In this document: positions 1-7,434 of the stretch, piece by piece
Numbering within the stretch: position 1 is the stretch's first letter
Layout of the letters: every line of letters starts with the position of its first letter
DNA from: Euryarchaeota archaeon SCGC AAA252-I15
GTDB lineage: Archaea; Altiarchaeota; Altiarchaeia; IMC4; SCGC-AAA252-I15
Reading direction: 5' to 3'
Length of the DNA: 27,928 bases
Assembly: GCA_000402775.1 (NCBI GenBank)
Contig: AQSC01000044.1
Coordinates: forward strand, 1-27,928
The notes under the pieces: model-generated
What the model was told of the DNA's origin: nothing
Seen by the model: the letters and a program-made list of their open reading frames with translations, nothing else
Databases searched by the model: none
Made by a program: the position numbers and the translations under genes

Positions 1-96
1 GGGGAAGTGGCTTCCGAAAATATCGAGGAAGTTGCTGCCGAAGAAGTCGGGGAAGTGGCTTCCGAAAATATCGAGGAAGTTGCTGCCGAAGAAGTT
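1..96 (+). repeat. 48-bp tandem repeat in the Alba N-terminal coding region
   Basis: Bases 1-48 and 49-96 are identical except for the last base (C versus T). Each encodes 16 residues in frame. The window opens exactly at a repeat boundary, so copy number upstream is unknown and the left edge could be an assembly break inside the array. Confidence 0.9.
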
Positions 97-405
97 GAGG
101 AAGAAGTTGTTAAACAGAAAAAGACCAAGGAGTTTGATTTAACCGACAACGTGATTTTTGTCGGCAAGAAGGATACGATGAGCTATATTTTCGCAGTGAT
201 GACGCAGTTTAACAACGGAGTGAACGAGATTGTGCTAAAGGCTAGGGGAAAGGCTATAAGCCGTGCAGTTGATGTTGCGGAAAGGGTTAGAAACCAGTTT
301 GTCACCGATGCGAATCCCACCGATATTCGGATTTCAACCGAGGAAATTCAGGGTGATGAGGGCACAATCAAGGTGTCGGCAATAGAAATCACTATGAGCA
401 AGTAG
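7..405 (+). CDS. albA: Alba-family chromatin protein with acidic repeat N-terminus
   Basis: Alba is a small dimeric DNA/RNA-binding protein that coats archaeal chromatin. The core spans about residues 42-132 and shows the family pattern: VIFVGKKDTMSYIFAV, an ARGKAISRAVDVAERVRNQF helix, and a C-terminal IEITMSK strand. About 40 residues of Glu/Ala/Val-rich sequence precede it, built from a 16-residue unit (GEVASENIEEVAAEEV) present twice. The core alone is normally about 90 residues, so the extension is unusual. The GTG at 7 is only the first start inside the window; the frame is open to base 1, so the gene may begin upstream with more repeat units. The Alba identity is firm; the start is not. 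Confidence 0.9.
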   Translation: MASENIEEVAAEEVGEVASENIEEVAAEEVEEEVVKQKKTKEFDLTDNVIFVGKKDTMSYIFAVMTQFNNGVNEIVLKARGKAISRAVDVAERVRNQFVTDANPTDIRISTEEIQGDEGTIKVSAIEITMSK

Positions 406-455
406 TGGGATTCAATTCTCCCAACTACTTGGGATTAAAATAAGACCCTTTTTTT
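401..455 (+). terminator. Hairpin over the Alba stop codon plus T-run
   Basis: Arms AGTAGTGGGA (401-410) and TCCC-A-ACTACT (419-429) can pair with one bulged A, and a run of seven T follows at 449-455. T-runs are the usual archaeal terminator signal. The stem may be incidental. Confidence 0.45.
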
Positions 456-484
456 ACTTTTAAGTCCCTATAGTGGAGGGTAAG

Positions 485-973
485 ATGACTCTACCGATAT
501 GTGATGTTTGCGCGAAAACGGGAGTGCTCTGTAATGGCTGCGAGAATAAGCTCTCTTCTGGGAGTATCAGCCCGCTTGACGTTGAGCTTTCTAAGATAGT
601 CTTCGAATTGAGCGGTGAGGATGTTAGCTTTACAAAGGCCATTGAAACCGAGGGGCATGTGATAATCCTCGCTCCAAAGGAGAGTTTAGGCAAGATTATT
701 GGTCGAAGTGGTGCTACAATAAATGTTATTTCACGAAGGATCGGCAAGCAAGTTAGGGTTGTGGGTGCTGGGGAGTTAAATGAGATGATTTTTGATCTTA
801 TTTCTCCTGCACGTGTTTTAGGCATTAATACTGTTTTTATGCCTGACGGTTTGACTTTCCAAAGAATTAGGGTTTCAAGGAAAGATAAGCCCAAGTTGAG
901 GCTTAGTTTATCCGATATTGAACAACTGATTTCATCAATTTCTAAGGATAAGGTGGAAATTGTTTTTGATTAA
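485..973 (+). CDS. KH-domain RNA-binding protein with CxxC pairs (NusA-like)
   Basis: A predicted RNA-binding protein of 162 residues. The N-terminus has two CxxC pairs (CDVC, CNGC), a likely zinc knuckle. The middle carries a KH signature, ESLGKIIGRSGATINVISRR, with the GxxG loop as GRSG. Archaea encode small NusA-like KH proteins of this kind; the exact role is not known to me. I chose the ATG at 485 because GGAGG (475-479) lies 5 nt upstream; the upstream GTG at 473 would overlap that site. A TATA-like TTTTAAG lies near 457-463. It ends 5 nt before aspS, so the two are probably cotranscribed. Confidence 0.75.
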   Translation: MTLPICDVCAKTGVLCNGCENKLSSGSISPLDVELSKIVFELSGEDVSFTKAIETEGHVIILAPKESLGKIIGRSGATINVISRRIGKQVRVVGAGELNEMIFDLISPARVLGINTVFMPDGLTFQRIRVSRKDKPKLRLSLSDIEQLISSISKDKVEIVFD

Positions 974-978
974 AAAAA

Positions 979-2277
979 ATGAGAACACATTACGCAGGGA
1001 CTGTTGATAAGAGTCTTCAAGGCAAGGACGTGACTTGCGCGGGATGGGTTCATGAGATTAGGGATCTAGGGAAACTCAAGTTTCTGATTCTAAGGGATTT
1101 GTCTGGGAAAATTCAGGTCACCGCAAAAAAGGAGACTACTACAGAAGACGTGTTATCCCTCTTGGATTCATTGTCTCGTGAGTCGGTTGTTTCGGTTTCA
1201 GGCGAGGTAACCTTAAATGATCGGGCGCCGGGCGGGGTGGAATTGATCCCGAAAAAGCTGACTGTTATCGCGCCTTCAAAGTCGCCTCTTCCGCTGGATC
1301 CAACAGAGAAAGTTCCCGCTGATTTAGACACTCGTTTAAACAGCCGTTTCATGGACGTTAGAAAACCCAAGGTTTCAGCGGTATTCAAGATTAGGGCTAA
1401 AGTTCAGGAAGCCTTCAGGGAATATTTTTTGAAAAACGATTTCACAGAAATCAATCCCCCTTCAATCATCGCCGCGGCAAGTGAGGGAGGAACGGATCTT
1501 TTCGCAATAACCTACTTTGAAAGGGAGGCTTACCTGTGTCAGAGCCCGCAACTCTACAAGCAGATGATGATGGCGGCGGGGCTCGACAAAGTATTCATCA
1601 CAATGCCAATATTCCGGGCGGAACTGCACAACACCACGAAACACTTAAATGAAGTTTTCATGCTCGATGCTGAAATGGCGTTCATTGAGGATGAAACAGA
1701 TGTCATGAAACACCTTGAAGGCGTAACACACCTCATGTACGACAAAGTCTATAAGGAATGCAAGGACGAGATCGGAGTTTTAGGGTTGGATTTTAAAGTC
1801 CCGAAAATTCCCTTCAAGTCGATCACTTACGATGAAGCGGTAGAAACCCTTAAGAAAAAGGATTTACCCGTAAAATGGGGTGAAGACTTCGGCAGCGAAG
1901 CCCTGAAAGCGTTGGGAGAGCAATTCAAAGACCCCTACTTCATTACCCGGTGGCCCACAGAAATCCGGGCATTCTACAGCAGGCCCTTAGACGACGATCC
2001 CAAACGATGCGGTTCATTCGATCTTATGGTAGGGGACATCGAGCTTTCGAGCGGAGCCCAGCGAATCCACGATCCAAAACAGCTTGTTGAGGCTTTAAAG
2101 CGGAAGAAATTAAATCCCGCAAACTTCGAGTTTTATTTGAAGTCTTTCGAGTATGGAATGCCCCCTCACGGAGGATTTGGAATGGGAGCTGAACGTATTA
2201 CTGAGGCTATGTGTGAGTTAAAAAATATTAGGGAATGCGTTTTATTCCCAAGGGATAGGAACCGTCTCACCCCTTAA
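979..2277 (+). CDS. aspS: Archaeal-type aspartyl-tRNA synthetase, predicted non-discriminating
   Basis: Class II synthetase charging tRNA with Asp in the cytoplasm; 432 residues, full length. An N-terminal OB anticodon-binding domain (about 1-100) precedes the class II core. Motif 2 is in FRAELHNTTKHLNE and motif 3 in GFGMGAERI; the protein ends in the conserved LFPRDRNRLTP. At the two positions that separate discriminating from non-discriminating archaeal enzymes (Trp26 and Lys85 in Thermococcus) this protein has His25 and Pro84, the non-discriminating pair. It should therefore also form Asp-tRNA(Asn), to be amidated by an amidotransferase. No Shine-Dalgarno is present; an A-run precedes the ATG, 5 nt after the KH gene stop. 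Confidence 0.96.
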   Translation: MRTHYAGTVDKSLQGKDVTCAGWVHEIRDLGKLKFLILRDLSGKIQVTAKKETTTEDVLSLLDSLSRESVVSVSGEVTLNDRAPGGVELIPKKLTVIAPSKSPLPLDPTEKVPADLDTRLNSRFMDVRKPKVSAVFKIRAKVQEAFREYFLKNDFTEINPPSIIAAASEGGTDLFAITYFEREAYLCQSPQLYKQMMMAAGLDKVFITMPIFRAELHNTTKHLNEVFMLDAEMAFIEDETDVMKHLEGVTHLMYDKVYKECKDEIGVLGLDFKVPKIPFKSITYDEAVETLKKKDLPVKWGEDFGSEALKALGEQFKDPYFITRWPTEIRAFYSRPLDDDPKRCGSFDLMVGDIELSSGAQRIHDPKQLVEALKRKKLNPANFEFYLKSFEYGMPPHGGFGMGAERITEAMCELKNIRECVLFPRDRNRLTP

Positions 2278-2291
2278 TCCAGCCCCCTTTT

Positions 2292-2438
2292 TTACGGGCA
2301 CGCGGCTATACCATAGCTGAAACCAACCTTCATCCCAAGGTAGAATACAACCCCGACGATAATAGTCATGGTCATACCAATCCCAGCATACTCCAAAGCC
2401 ATAAGTTTTTTAGGATCCATTTTTTTACCAGAAGCCAT
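2292..2438 (-). CDS. 48-residue single-span membrane peptide
   Basis: A small ORF beginning MASGKKMDPKKLMALEYAG. A basic N-terminus is followed by one hydrophobic segment (about residues 19-37, IGMTMTIIVGVVFYLGMKV), then a short tail. A TATA-like box (2457-2467) sits about 24 nt upstream of the ATG, as for a leaderless transcript, which supports a real gene. Basic-then-hydrophobic organisation recalls small AtpZ-like or SecE-like proteins, but I see no decisive motif. It is tail-to-tail with aspS. Function unknown. Confidence 0.6.
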   Translation of the reverse strand: MASGKKMDPKKLMALEYAGIGMTMTIIVGVVFYLGMKVGFSYGIAACP

Positions 2439-2456
2439 GTTAACTATCTAACTTAC

Positions 2457-2467
2457 TATTTAAATAT
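2457..2467 (-). promoter_or_regulatory. TATA-like box for the 48-residue membrane peptide
   Basis: On the minus strand the site reads ATATTTAAATA. Its centre is about 24 nt upstream of the ATG at 2438, the spacing of a leaderless archaeal promoter. The remaining bases to 2592 show no gene I can support. Confidence 0.5.
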
Positions 2468-2592
2468 TCTCATGGATGCAAAAGAGGGAAAGTAGACTAA
2501 AATAGCTATTACGTAAAGCGATTTCAAACCAAATGCGAGAGAGAAGTATTCAATAAACCCCCTGACACCATACAATAATATTTGCGCCAACC

Positions 2593-3948
2593 TCATTTAT
2601 CTAAACGCTCATACAAGATAACATGTTCGAGTTCATAGGCCCTCTTAAAAACCTTAGACGAATCCATCACCTGCCTCATGTCCTCGTAATCTTCATAACC
2701 GTTTCCAAAATTTCTGACAACAACCCAATTAACTTCAGGAATTTCCAACTTAACCTGAAGCTCACCTGCCGAATCAAACTGAATAACCTGCGAATCCTTA
2801 CCTAACTCATCCAGATAATACTCCATCGACGGCCTGTTCTGAGACACCAAAACAACACCACCATCAATCAACAACGCAGCCTCCCCCCACTGCTGCTTAT
2901 GAACCATATCCTCCTCCGAGAGAAGCGCATCTGAAATAGGATATACTCCGTAAGTTTCGTGGTTGGGGGAAAAAAGAAGTAGAAAAAAGATAAATCCGAA
3001 AACCCCACAAACTGGAGACTTGAATCTTTTCTGCAATAATTTATATATATCAGATAAACCCAGCAAACCGATAATCGTTAATGTTGGAAGAATAAAAAGC
3101 AAGTATCGTTCAAATGAAAGTAATATTGGGGAGATAATTATGAAACCCCAAATAAGATAGAGTTCCATGTAACTTCTCCGAGACCAGATTGCATTTAAGG
3201 TGAAATAAAGAAAGCCCAGAATCAATGCAAGTGAAAGGTGGTTTATCATATTTTCAATGTGAAACATTGGGTTAAACACAGAACCAGATTTGATAGCTAA
3301 TTCGTAAAGTAGAGCGTTTATAACATCAGGTATCCGAATAAGGTAGGCAACAGCATAGGGTGTAAGTATTTTTATAAATGGTTTTACCCTCCCTCCTAAG
3401 GAAAACCACATAAATATTGCATAAGCGGCAAATAAAAAAATTGAAAGGTCATTTATGTATGCTGCTCCGATGACTCCCAAAAAGGAAAGCCAAGTGTTTT
3501 CTTTTCGAATCCCATATAATGCAAGTGTGGTAAAGAAAGCAAAATATACGTGAGTTATTGCTGCTTGAGAGTATTGTTGATGTAAAACATTAAAGGCTAA
3601 AAGAGTGGATGACATTAACCCAACTTTCATACCGCCTAATTTTCTACCTAGAAGATATGTCATGTAAACGGTAGCGCAACCAACTATTACTGATGGAATT
3701 CGAAAAATAATCTCAGAAGAACCTATGAAAGATTTAATTAAATAGGCTAGTAATGGCATGAGAGGTGGGTCTAAGCGGACGCTGTAAAACTCAGTCCAAA
3801 TCGGATGTTGAGCGTAGTCTGAATAAACTGCTTCATCAAAAAAGAAACTTGAGTTTAAACTATCTGAAGTCCTTAAAATAAGCGCAAAGAAGGTCACTAG
3901 GATGATTAATAATGTTGAAGATAGTTTATTTGAGTCAACCATGTACAT
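2593..3948 (-). CDS. GT-C glycosyltransferase, ArnT/PMT-like (GT39 family)
   Basis: A polytopic membrane protein of 451 residues. It has an N-terminal hydrophobic helix, then the acidic motif FFFDEAVYSDYA (about 35-46) in the first outer loop, where GT-C enzymes place their catalytic acid. About ten further hydrophobic segments and a soluble C-terminal domain follow. Such enzymes transfer a sugar from a polyprenyl-phosphate carrier on the outer face of the membrane. Substrate unknown. The gene is AT-rich relative to the ribosomal block. It is divergent from the next glycosyltransferase with only 8 bp between start codons; an alternative ATG lies 6 nt inside (3942). Confidence 0.82.
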   Translation of the reverse strand: MYMVDSNKLSSTLLIILVTFFALILRTSDSLNSSFFFDEAVYSDYAQHPIWTEFYSVRLDPPLMPLLAYLIKSFIGSSEIIFRIPSVIVGCATVYMTYLLGRKLGGMKVGLMSSTLLAFNVLHQQYSQAAITHVYFAFFTTLALYGIRKENTWLSFLGVIGAAYINDLSIFLFAAYAIFMWFSLGGRVKPFIKILTPYAVAYLIRIPDVINALLYELAIKSGSVFNPMFHIENMINHLSLALILGFLYFTLNAIWSRRSYMELYLIWGFIIISPILLSFERYLLFILPTLTIIGLLGLSDIYKLLQKRFKSPVCGVFGFIFFLLLFSPNHETYGVYPISDALLSEEDMVHKQQWGEAALLIDGGVVLVSQNRPSMEYYLDELGKDSQVIQFDSAGELQVKLEIPEVNWVVVRNFGNGYEDYEDMRQVMDSSKVFKRAYELEHVILYERLDK

Positions 3949-3956
3949 AACTAATA

Positions 3957-4739
3957 ATGACTAAAAATAAATCAGCTGAAGTATTCAGAAGTGGTCTATT
4001 GGTCTTTGTATTTGCTTTGTGTTTAAGGTTTCTCGTATTCTCAATTTCAACGCCAACCTGGATTAATGTTGACGAGTTCCATTACCTATCTCGGGGTAAG
4101 ATGATATCAAATGGATTACTACCCTACACCGACTTTATTTTCTCTTACCCTACGGGTGCTGCATTACTTTTCACACTACAACATTTTCTACTAGAAGATG
4201 CCTGGATTCTAACACGAGTCTTCACAATACTAGTAGACGCATGCAATTCATACTTAATCTTCAGGCTTGCAACATTCATCTATAATAAAAAAGCGGGAGT
4301 AATTGCTGCATTAATCTATATTATGACACCCATAGCCATTTTCACGAATATGGCATCTCTGTCTGAATCCTATAATCTGCTTTTTATTCTAACTGCATTA
4401 AAACTGCTATATAGGGAAAAACCAAAATATTTTTTTGCTGGGTATTGTCTCGCATTCTCATTATTTATTAAATACTATACACTGCTTTTTCTACTTCCGC
4501 CTTTACTTTATTTTACACACCAAAATCCAAAGTCTAGAAATATCTTAGTCTATACGCCACTTTTTTTTATATTATTCCTTTTAGTGAGCGTTTCAGATGT
4601 GGGTAATCTAATCCAACAAACATTAATAAACTCGTACTTATTTCAGGAATGTAATTTTTTTTATGAGAATTTATATGGTAATACTCTTTCTTGTGTTCTT
4701 ACAACCGCATGTGTTATTCGCCTTCAAATCATTTTTTAA
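3957..4739 (+). CDS. GT-C glycosyltransferase, 5' part of a frameshifted gene
   Basis: Encodes the N-terminal 230 or so residues of a second ArnT/PMT-like membrane glycosyltransferase. It has a signal-anchor helix, the acidic loop motif NVDEFHYLSRGK (about 36-47), and further hydrophobic helices with the family-like RVFTILVDACNSYLIFRLA stretch. The frame breaks at a run of eight T (4655-4662). Beyond it the translation becomes nonsense and stops at 4739, while the hydrophobic protein continues in the +1 frame. Removing one T gives a single protein of about 454 residues, the same size as the divergent neighbour. Either a genuine disruption or a homopolymer sequencing error. Confidence 0.75.
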   Translation: MTKNKSAEVFRSGLLVFVFALCLRFLVFSISTPTWINVDEFHYLSRGKMISNGLLPYTDFIFSYPTGAALLFTLQHFLLEDAWILTRVFTILVDACNSYLIFRLATFIYNKKAGVIAALIYIMTPIAIFTNMASLSESYNLLFILTALKLLYREKPKYFFAGYCLAFSLFIKYYTLLFLLPPLLYFTHQNPKSRNILVYTPLFFILFLLVSVSDVGNLIQQTLINSYLFQECNFFYENLYGNTLSCVLTTACVIRLQIIF

Positions 4740-5322
4740 AAAATCTTTTGTTCATTTATGGTGGTATTCGAGTTTATTCTATCTTATTTTCCCAAGAATT
4801 TTTGAACACAATTTCATGCTTACTTTACCCGCTTCCTGTATGATTGCGGGAAATTATTTCTCAGAAAAAATAAGTTCCCTACCTAACCCTAAAAAAATTT
4901 TTTCAAATAAAATAAATTCTTTTTACGCACTTACTCTTCTCATAATCTTAATCTCTTTTTTTCTAATGCTTGAATTTCACATGCTCTCACTCATTTACAA
5001 TATTAACCCTCAGCATCGTTTCGAAAAAGTGAGTCCTGTTGTTACTTACATAAAAGAGCATTCATCACGAGATGATTTTATCCTATCAGATTATGGTGAA
5101 TACACCTATCTCGCACAAAGAAAACAGTTGCTAGGATACATGTGGGGTTATAGAGATGTGTTCACATCAAAAGACTTGATTAGTAATCTAGGTGAATCAT
5201 CTCTAATTGTAGTAACATACCCAGATACTTACCCCCCAGGTTTCATTGATTATCTTGAGCGGGAATATGATTTCGTAGAGTTTGAGGGGGGAATCCGTGT
5301 TTTTCAAAAACAAGTTCACTAA
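4663..5322 (+). CDS. GT-C glycosyltransferase, 3' part of the frameshifted gene
   Basis: Continuation of the gene that begins at 3957. The first codons are simply where the second frame opens just after the T8 run, so the ATG at 4663 need not be a start. It contains several transmembrane helices (for example FYALTLLIILISFFLMLEF) and a short soluble C-terminal region with the D-F-I-L-S-D-Y-G-E pattern, comparable in layout to the C-terminal domain of the gene at 2593-3948. Probably not an independent gene. Confidence 0.65.
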   Translation: MRIYMVILFLVFLQPHVLFAFKSFFKKSFVHLWWYSSLFYLIFPRIFEHNFMLTLPASCMIAGNYFSEKISSLPNPKKIFSNKINSFYALTLLIILISFFLMLEFHMLSLIYNINPQHRFEKVSPVVTYIKEHSSRDDFILSDYGEYTYLAQRKQLLGYMWGYRDVFTSKDLISNLGESSLIVVTYPDTYPPGFIDYLEREYDFVEFEGGIRVFQKQVH

Positions 5323-5419
5323 ATTAATTATTTTCCATGACTCTCTCATCACTATGTTGAAATGACTTGATAAAGGTTTCTCGCAATAATATTAACCCAC
5401 ACACTCAAATATAGAAAGT

Positions 5420-6130
5420 ATGCGAGGGATATCCGTGATTATTCCGACATACAATGAGAAAGATAATGTTCAAATTCTGTATGGAAGAATCGATGAATTA
5501 TCAACTCAAAATAACCTAGACTGCGAGTTAATTATTGTTGATGATGACAGCCCTGACGGAACTGGGGAGCTCGCACTAAGGCTTTCCGGGGAAAGCAATA
5601 GGATTAAAGTCATCATCCGAAAAAATGAAAAAAATATAGGTTCTGCAATAAAAGTCGGTATCGAAAACAGTAAAGGTGAACTGCTTATTTTCATGGATGG
5701 GGACTTAAGCCATCCTCCAGAAGTTATCCCCCAACTTATTGAAAATCTCTTCGAAAATGATGTTGTAGTCGCCTCACGATATATTCCTGGAGGTAGCATG
5801 GATTCGGAAAAATACAAGTTTTACTTGAGCAGAATACTAAATTTCACCCTCAAAATTATCTTAAACATACCCGTCTCAGATTCAACTGGTGGGTTTCTCG
5901 CTCTTAAACGGGGCGTGCTTGATCAAGTAGACTATGAAAAAGTTTTTTATGGACGCGGAGATTACTGTTTCAGACTTCTTTTCTACCTGAAAGATAAACA
6001 TCTTAAAATAAAGGAGATTCCCTTCCACTACTCTCGCAGACTACACGGATCTTCAAAGACCAGCATCTATGCGATAGGACTGAAATATCTTTTAAGTGCC
6101 GTCAGTATTCGAGTTAAAAATTTATTTTGA
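5420..6130 (+). CDS. Dolichyl/polyprenyl-phosphate mannose synthase-like GT2
   Basis: Family 2 glycosyltransferase of 236 residues, a size typical of soluble DPM1-type enzymes. It transfers a sugar from a nucleotide donor to a polyprenyl phosphate at the cytoplasmic face of the membrane. Motifs: VIIPTYNEKDN at the N-terminus, IIVDDDSPDGT, and the metal/donor DxD-type motif FMDGDLSHPPE. No C-terminal GtrA-like membrane domain is present. Its product is the kind of donor used by the two GT39 proteins next door, so the three plausibly form one glycosylation pathway. An AT-rich stretch (about 5380-5400) in the 97-bp upstream gap could hold the promoter. Confidence 0.9.
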   Translation: MRGISVIIPTYNEKDNVQILYGRIDELSTQNNLDCELIIVDDDSPDGTGELALRLSGESNRIKVIIRKNEKNIGSAIKVGIENSKGELLIFMDGDLSHPPEVIPQLIENLFENDVVVASRYIPGGSMDSEKYKFYLSRILNFTLKIILNIPVSDSTGGFLALKRGVLDQVDYEKVFYGRGDYCFRLLFYLKDKHLKIKEIPFHYSRRLHGSSKTSIYAIGLKYLLSAVSIRVKNLF

Positions 6131-6157
6131 AGTATTTTCAGGATATTGGATCTAGAA

Positions 6158-7177
6158 TCACAAAGATTTTTTTCTTTCGATTTTACTTCCAACACCATAC
6201 CAAATTCTATTAATAATCGGGGTAAGATAGATTGCCATTGCCGCAATAATCCATCCTGCAATGATGTCGATTATGAAGTGTCTTCTAAGATAGATAGTTG
6301 ACATCCAGGATAAGACAATAAGTGGTAGTAACACAATGAAGATCTTTCTCTCTCGTTTGAATGCTAGAATTAGTGTTACACAAGAAATCCCGACGTGAAG
6401 GCTCGGGAAAAGGCAGCAGTCACTCTGCTCTGAACGGACTTTATCGATTTCGGCCAAGACGAAGTCACTTACCTTCCCACCTTCAAGACCTCGCTCGTAT
6501 TCAAGTACGTAAACTGGCGATGTTGATGGGAAAGTTAAGTATCCGACATATCCTATGCAACTTACGGTGACAACTGCGAGCATTAATTCCTGGAAGTGTT
6601 TTTCCCTTCCCCTGGTGTAAAAGTATAGTGCGAGGATGAATGGGAAGAAGAAGTGTAGTGAGTATCCAAAATACATTAAGTCTGTGATCCAGGGTTTGAT
6701 GTAGTCTTGGAGGAGGTATGAAACTTGGGTTCCGAATAACAGTTCGTCTGCCTTGATAAGAATGGGAGTGAGGTCTGTTTTTACTATTACTCGTGTAAGG
6801 TTGAATCCTGTTTCAGAGTACCTGTTTGTGAAGGAATCGTATAATGCAACAATCACTATGAACGGTAGGAATCCTTTAAAGAATTTTATTACGTCCCAAA
6901 ATCCCTTGAAGAATTTTCTGTATAAAGTTGTGTAATCAATACTCTTCTTTTTTTTCAGATTGTTGATCAGGCTTTTAATCCACTCTATTATGAAGGGTAT
7001 GATACACAGAATGTAAACGGCAAGTGGTAGAAACTTCCCAAACAATGTGAACATCCAACCTGTAAGCGGGCCGATAGGGGGTAATCCCCCGCCCGCAATC
7101 AATCTGAAGAAAAAAATCCCCGAAAAGAATATTAAAAGCAGGGCTTCCTCAGGCCTTATTTTACTCCTTAATCCCAT
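6158..7177 (-). CDS. PAP2-superfamily membrane protein, AUR1/IPC-synthase-like
   Basis: 339 residues with about eight hydrophobic segments. The C-terminal half has PAP2 motifs: FPSLHVG (the PSGH-like motif with Leu for Gly) and, about 35 residues on, STIYLRRHFIIDIIAG, which supplies the second catalytic His and a distal Asp. This arrangement fits the AUR1/PAP2_3 branch, which moves or removes phosphate headgroups on lipids. Beside polyprenyl-phosphate glycosyltransferases it might recycle the lipid carrier or modify a lipid headgroup; that is inference. It converges on the GT2 gene with a 27-bp gap. The ATG at 7177 lies in GTTAACATGG, the same context as the peptide gene at 2438. Confidence 0.8.
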   Translation of the reverse strand: MGLRSKIRPEEALLLIFFSGIFFFRLIAGGGLPPIGPLTGWMFTLFGKFLPLAVYILCIIPFIIEWIKSLINNLKKKKSIDYTTLYRKFFKGFWDVIKFFKGFLPFIVIVALYDSFTNRYSETGFNLTRVIVKTDLTPILIKADELLFGTQVSYLLQDYIKPWITDLMYFGYSLHFFFPFILALYFYTRGREKHFQELMLAVVTVSCIGYVGYLTFPSTSPVYVLEYERGLEGGKVSDFVLAEIDKVRSEQSDCCLFPSLHVGISCVTLILAFKRERKIFIVLLPLIVLSWMSTIYLRRHFIIDIIAGWIIAAMAIYLTPIINRIWYGVGSKIERKKSL

Positions 7178-7434
7178 GTTAACCTACTTATCATCCATAA
7201 TAGAAAAAAGGAAAATGAAGTATCAAAAATTAAGTAATATGGGATTCACAAAGTATTTTAGATTTAAGGAACCTTCATGATACTTCAGTAAAAATCAACC
7301 CAAGCAATTAAACTCATCTTAAATAATATATTCTCCCCCCATCTTTCTGTTCCCGGTCGTCGGAATTTGCCGACGACAAATGAGCCACGTACACTCGCCT
7401 TCGGCTCGCTAGTGGTTCTGAATAAGGAAAATAA
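7178..7434. other. Intergenic region with inverted repeats
   Basis: No gene seen. It contains a perfect 8-bp hairpin, GTCGTCGG (7356-7363) and CCGACGAC (7370-7377) with a 6-nt loop, downstream of the ABCE1 gene. It also has a distant 9-bp inverted pair, GAAGTATCA (7217-7225) and TGATACTTC (7278-7286). The half near 7178-7230 must hold the promoter of the PAP2-like gene. Confidence 0.6.
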
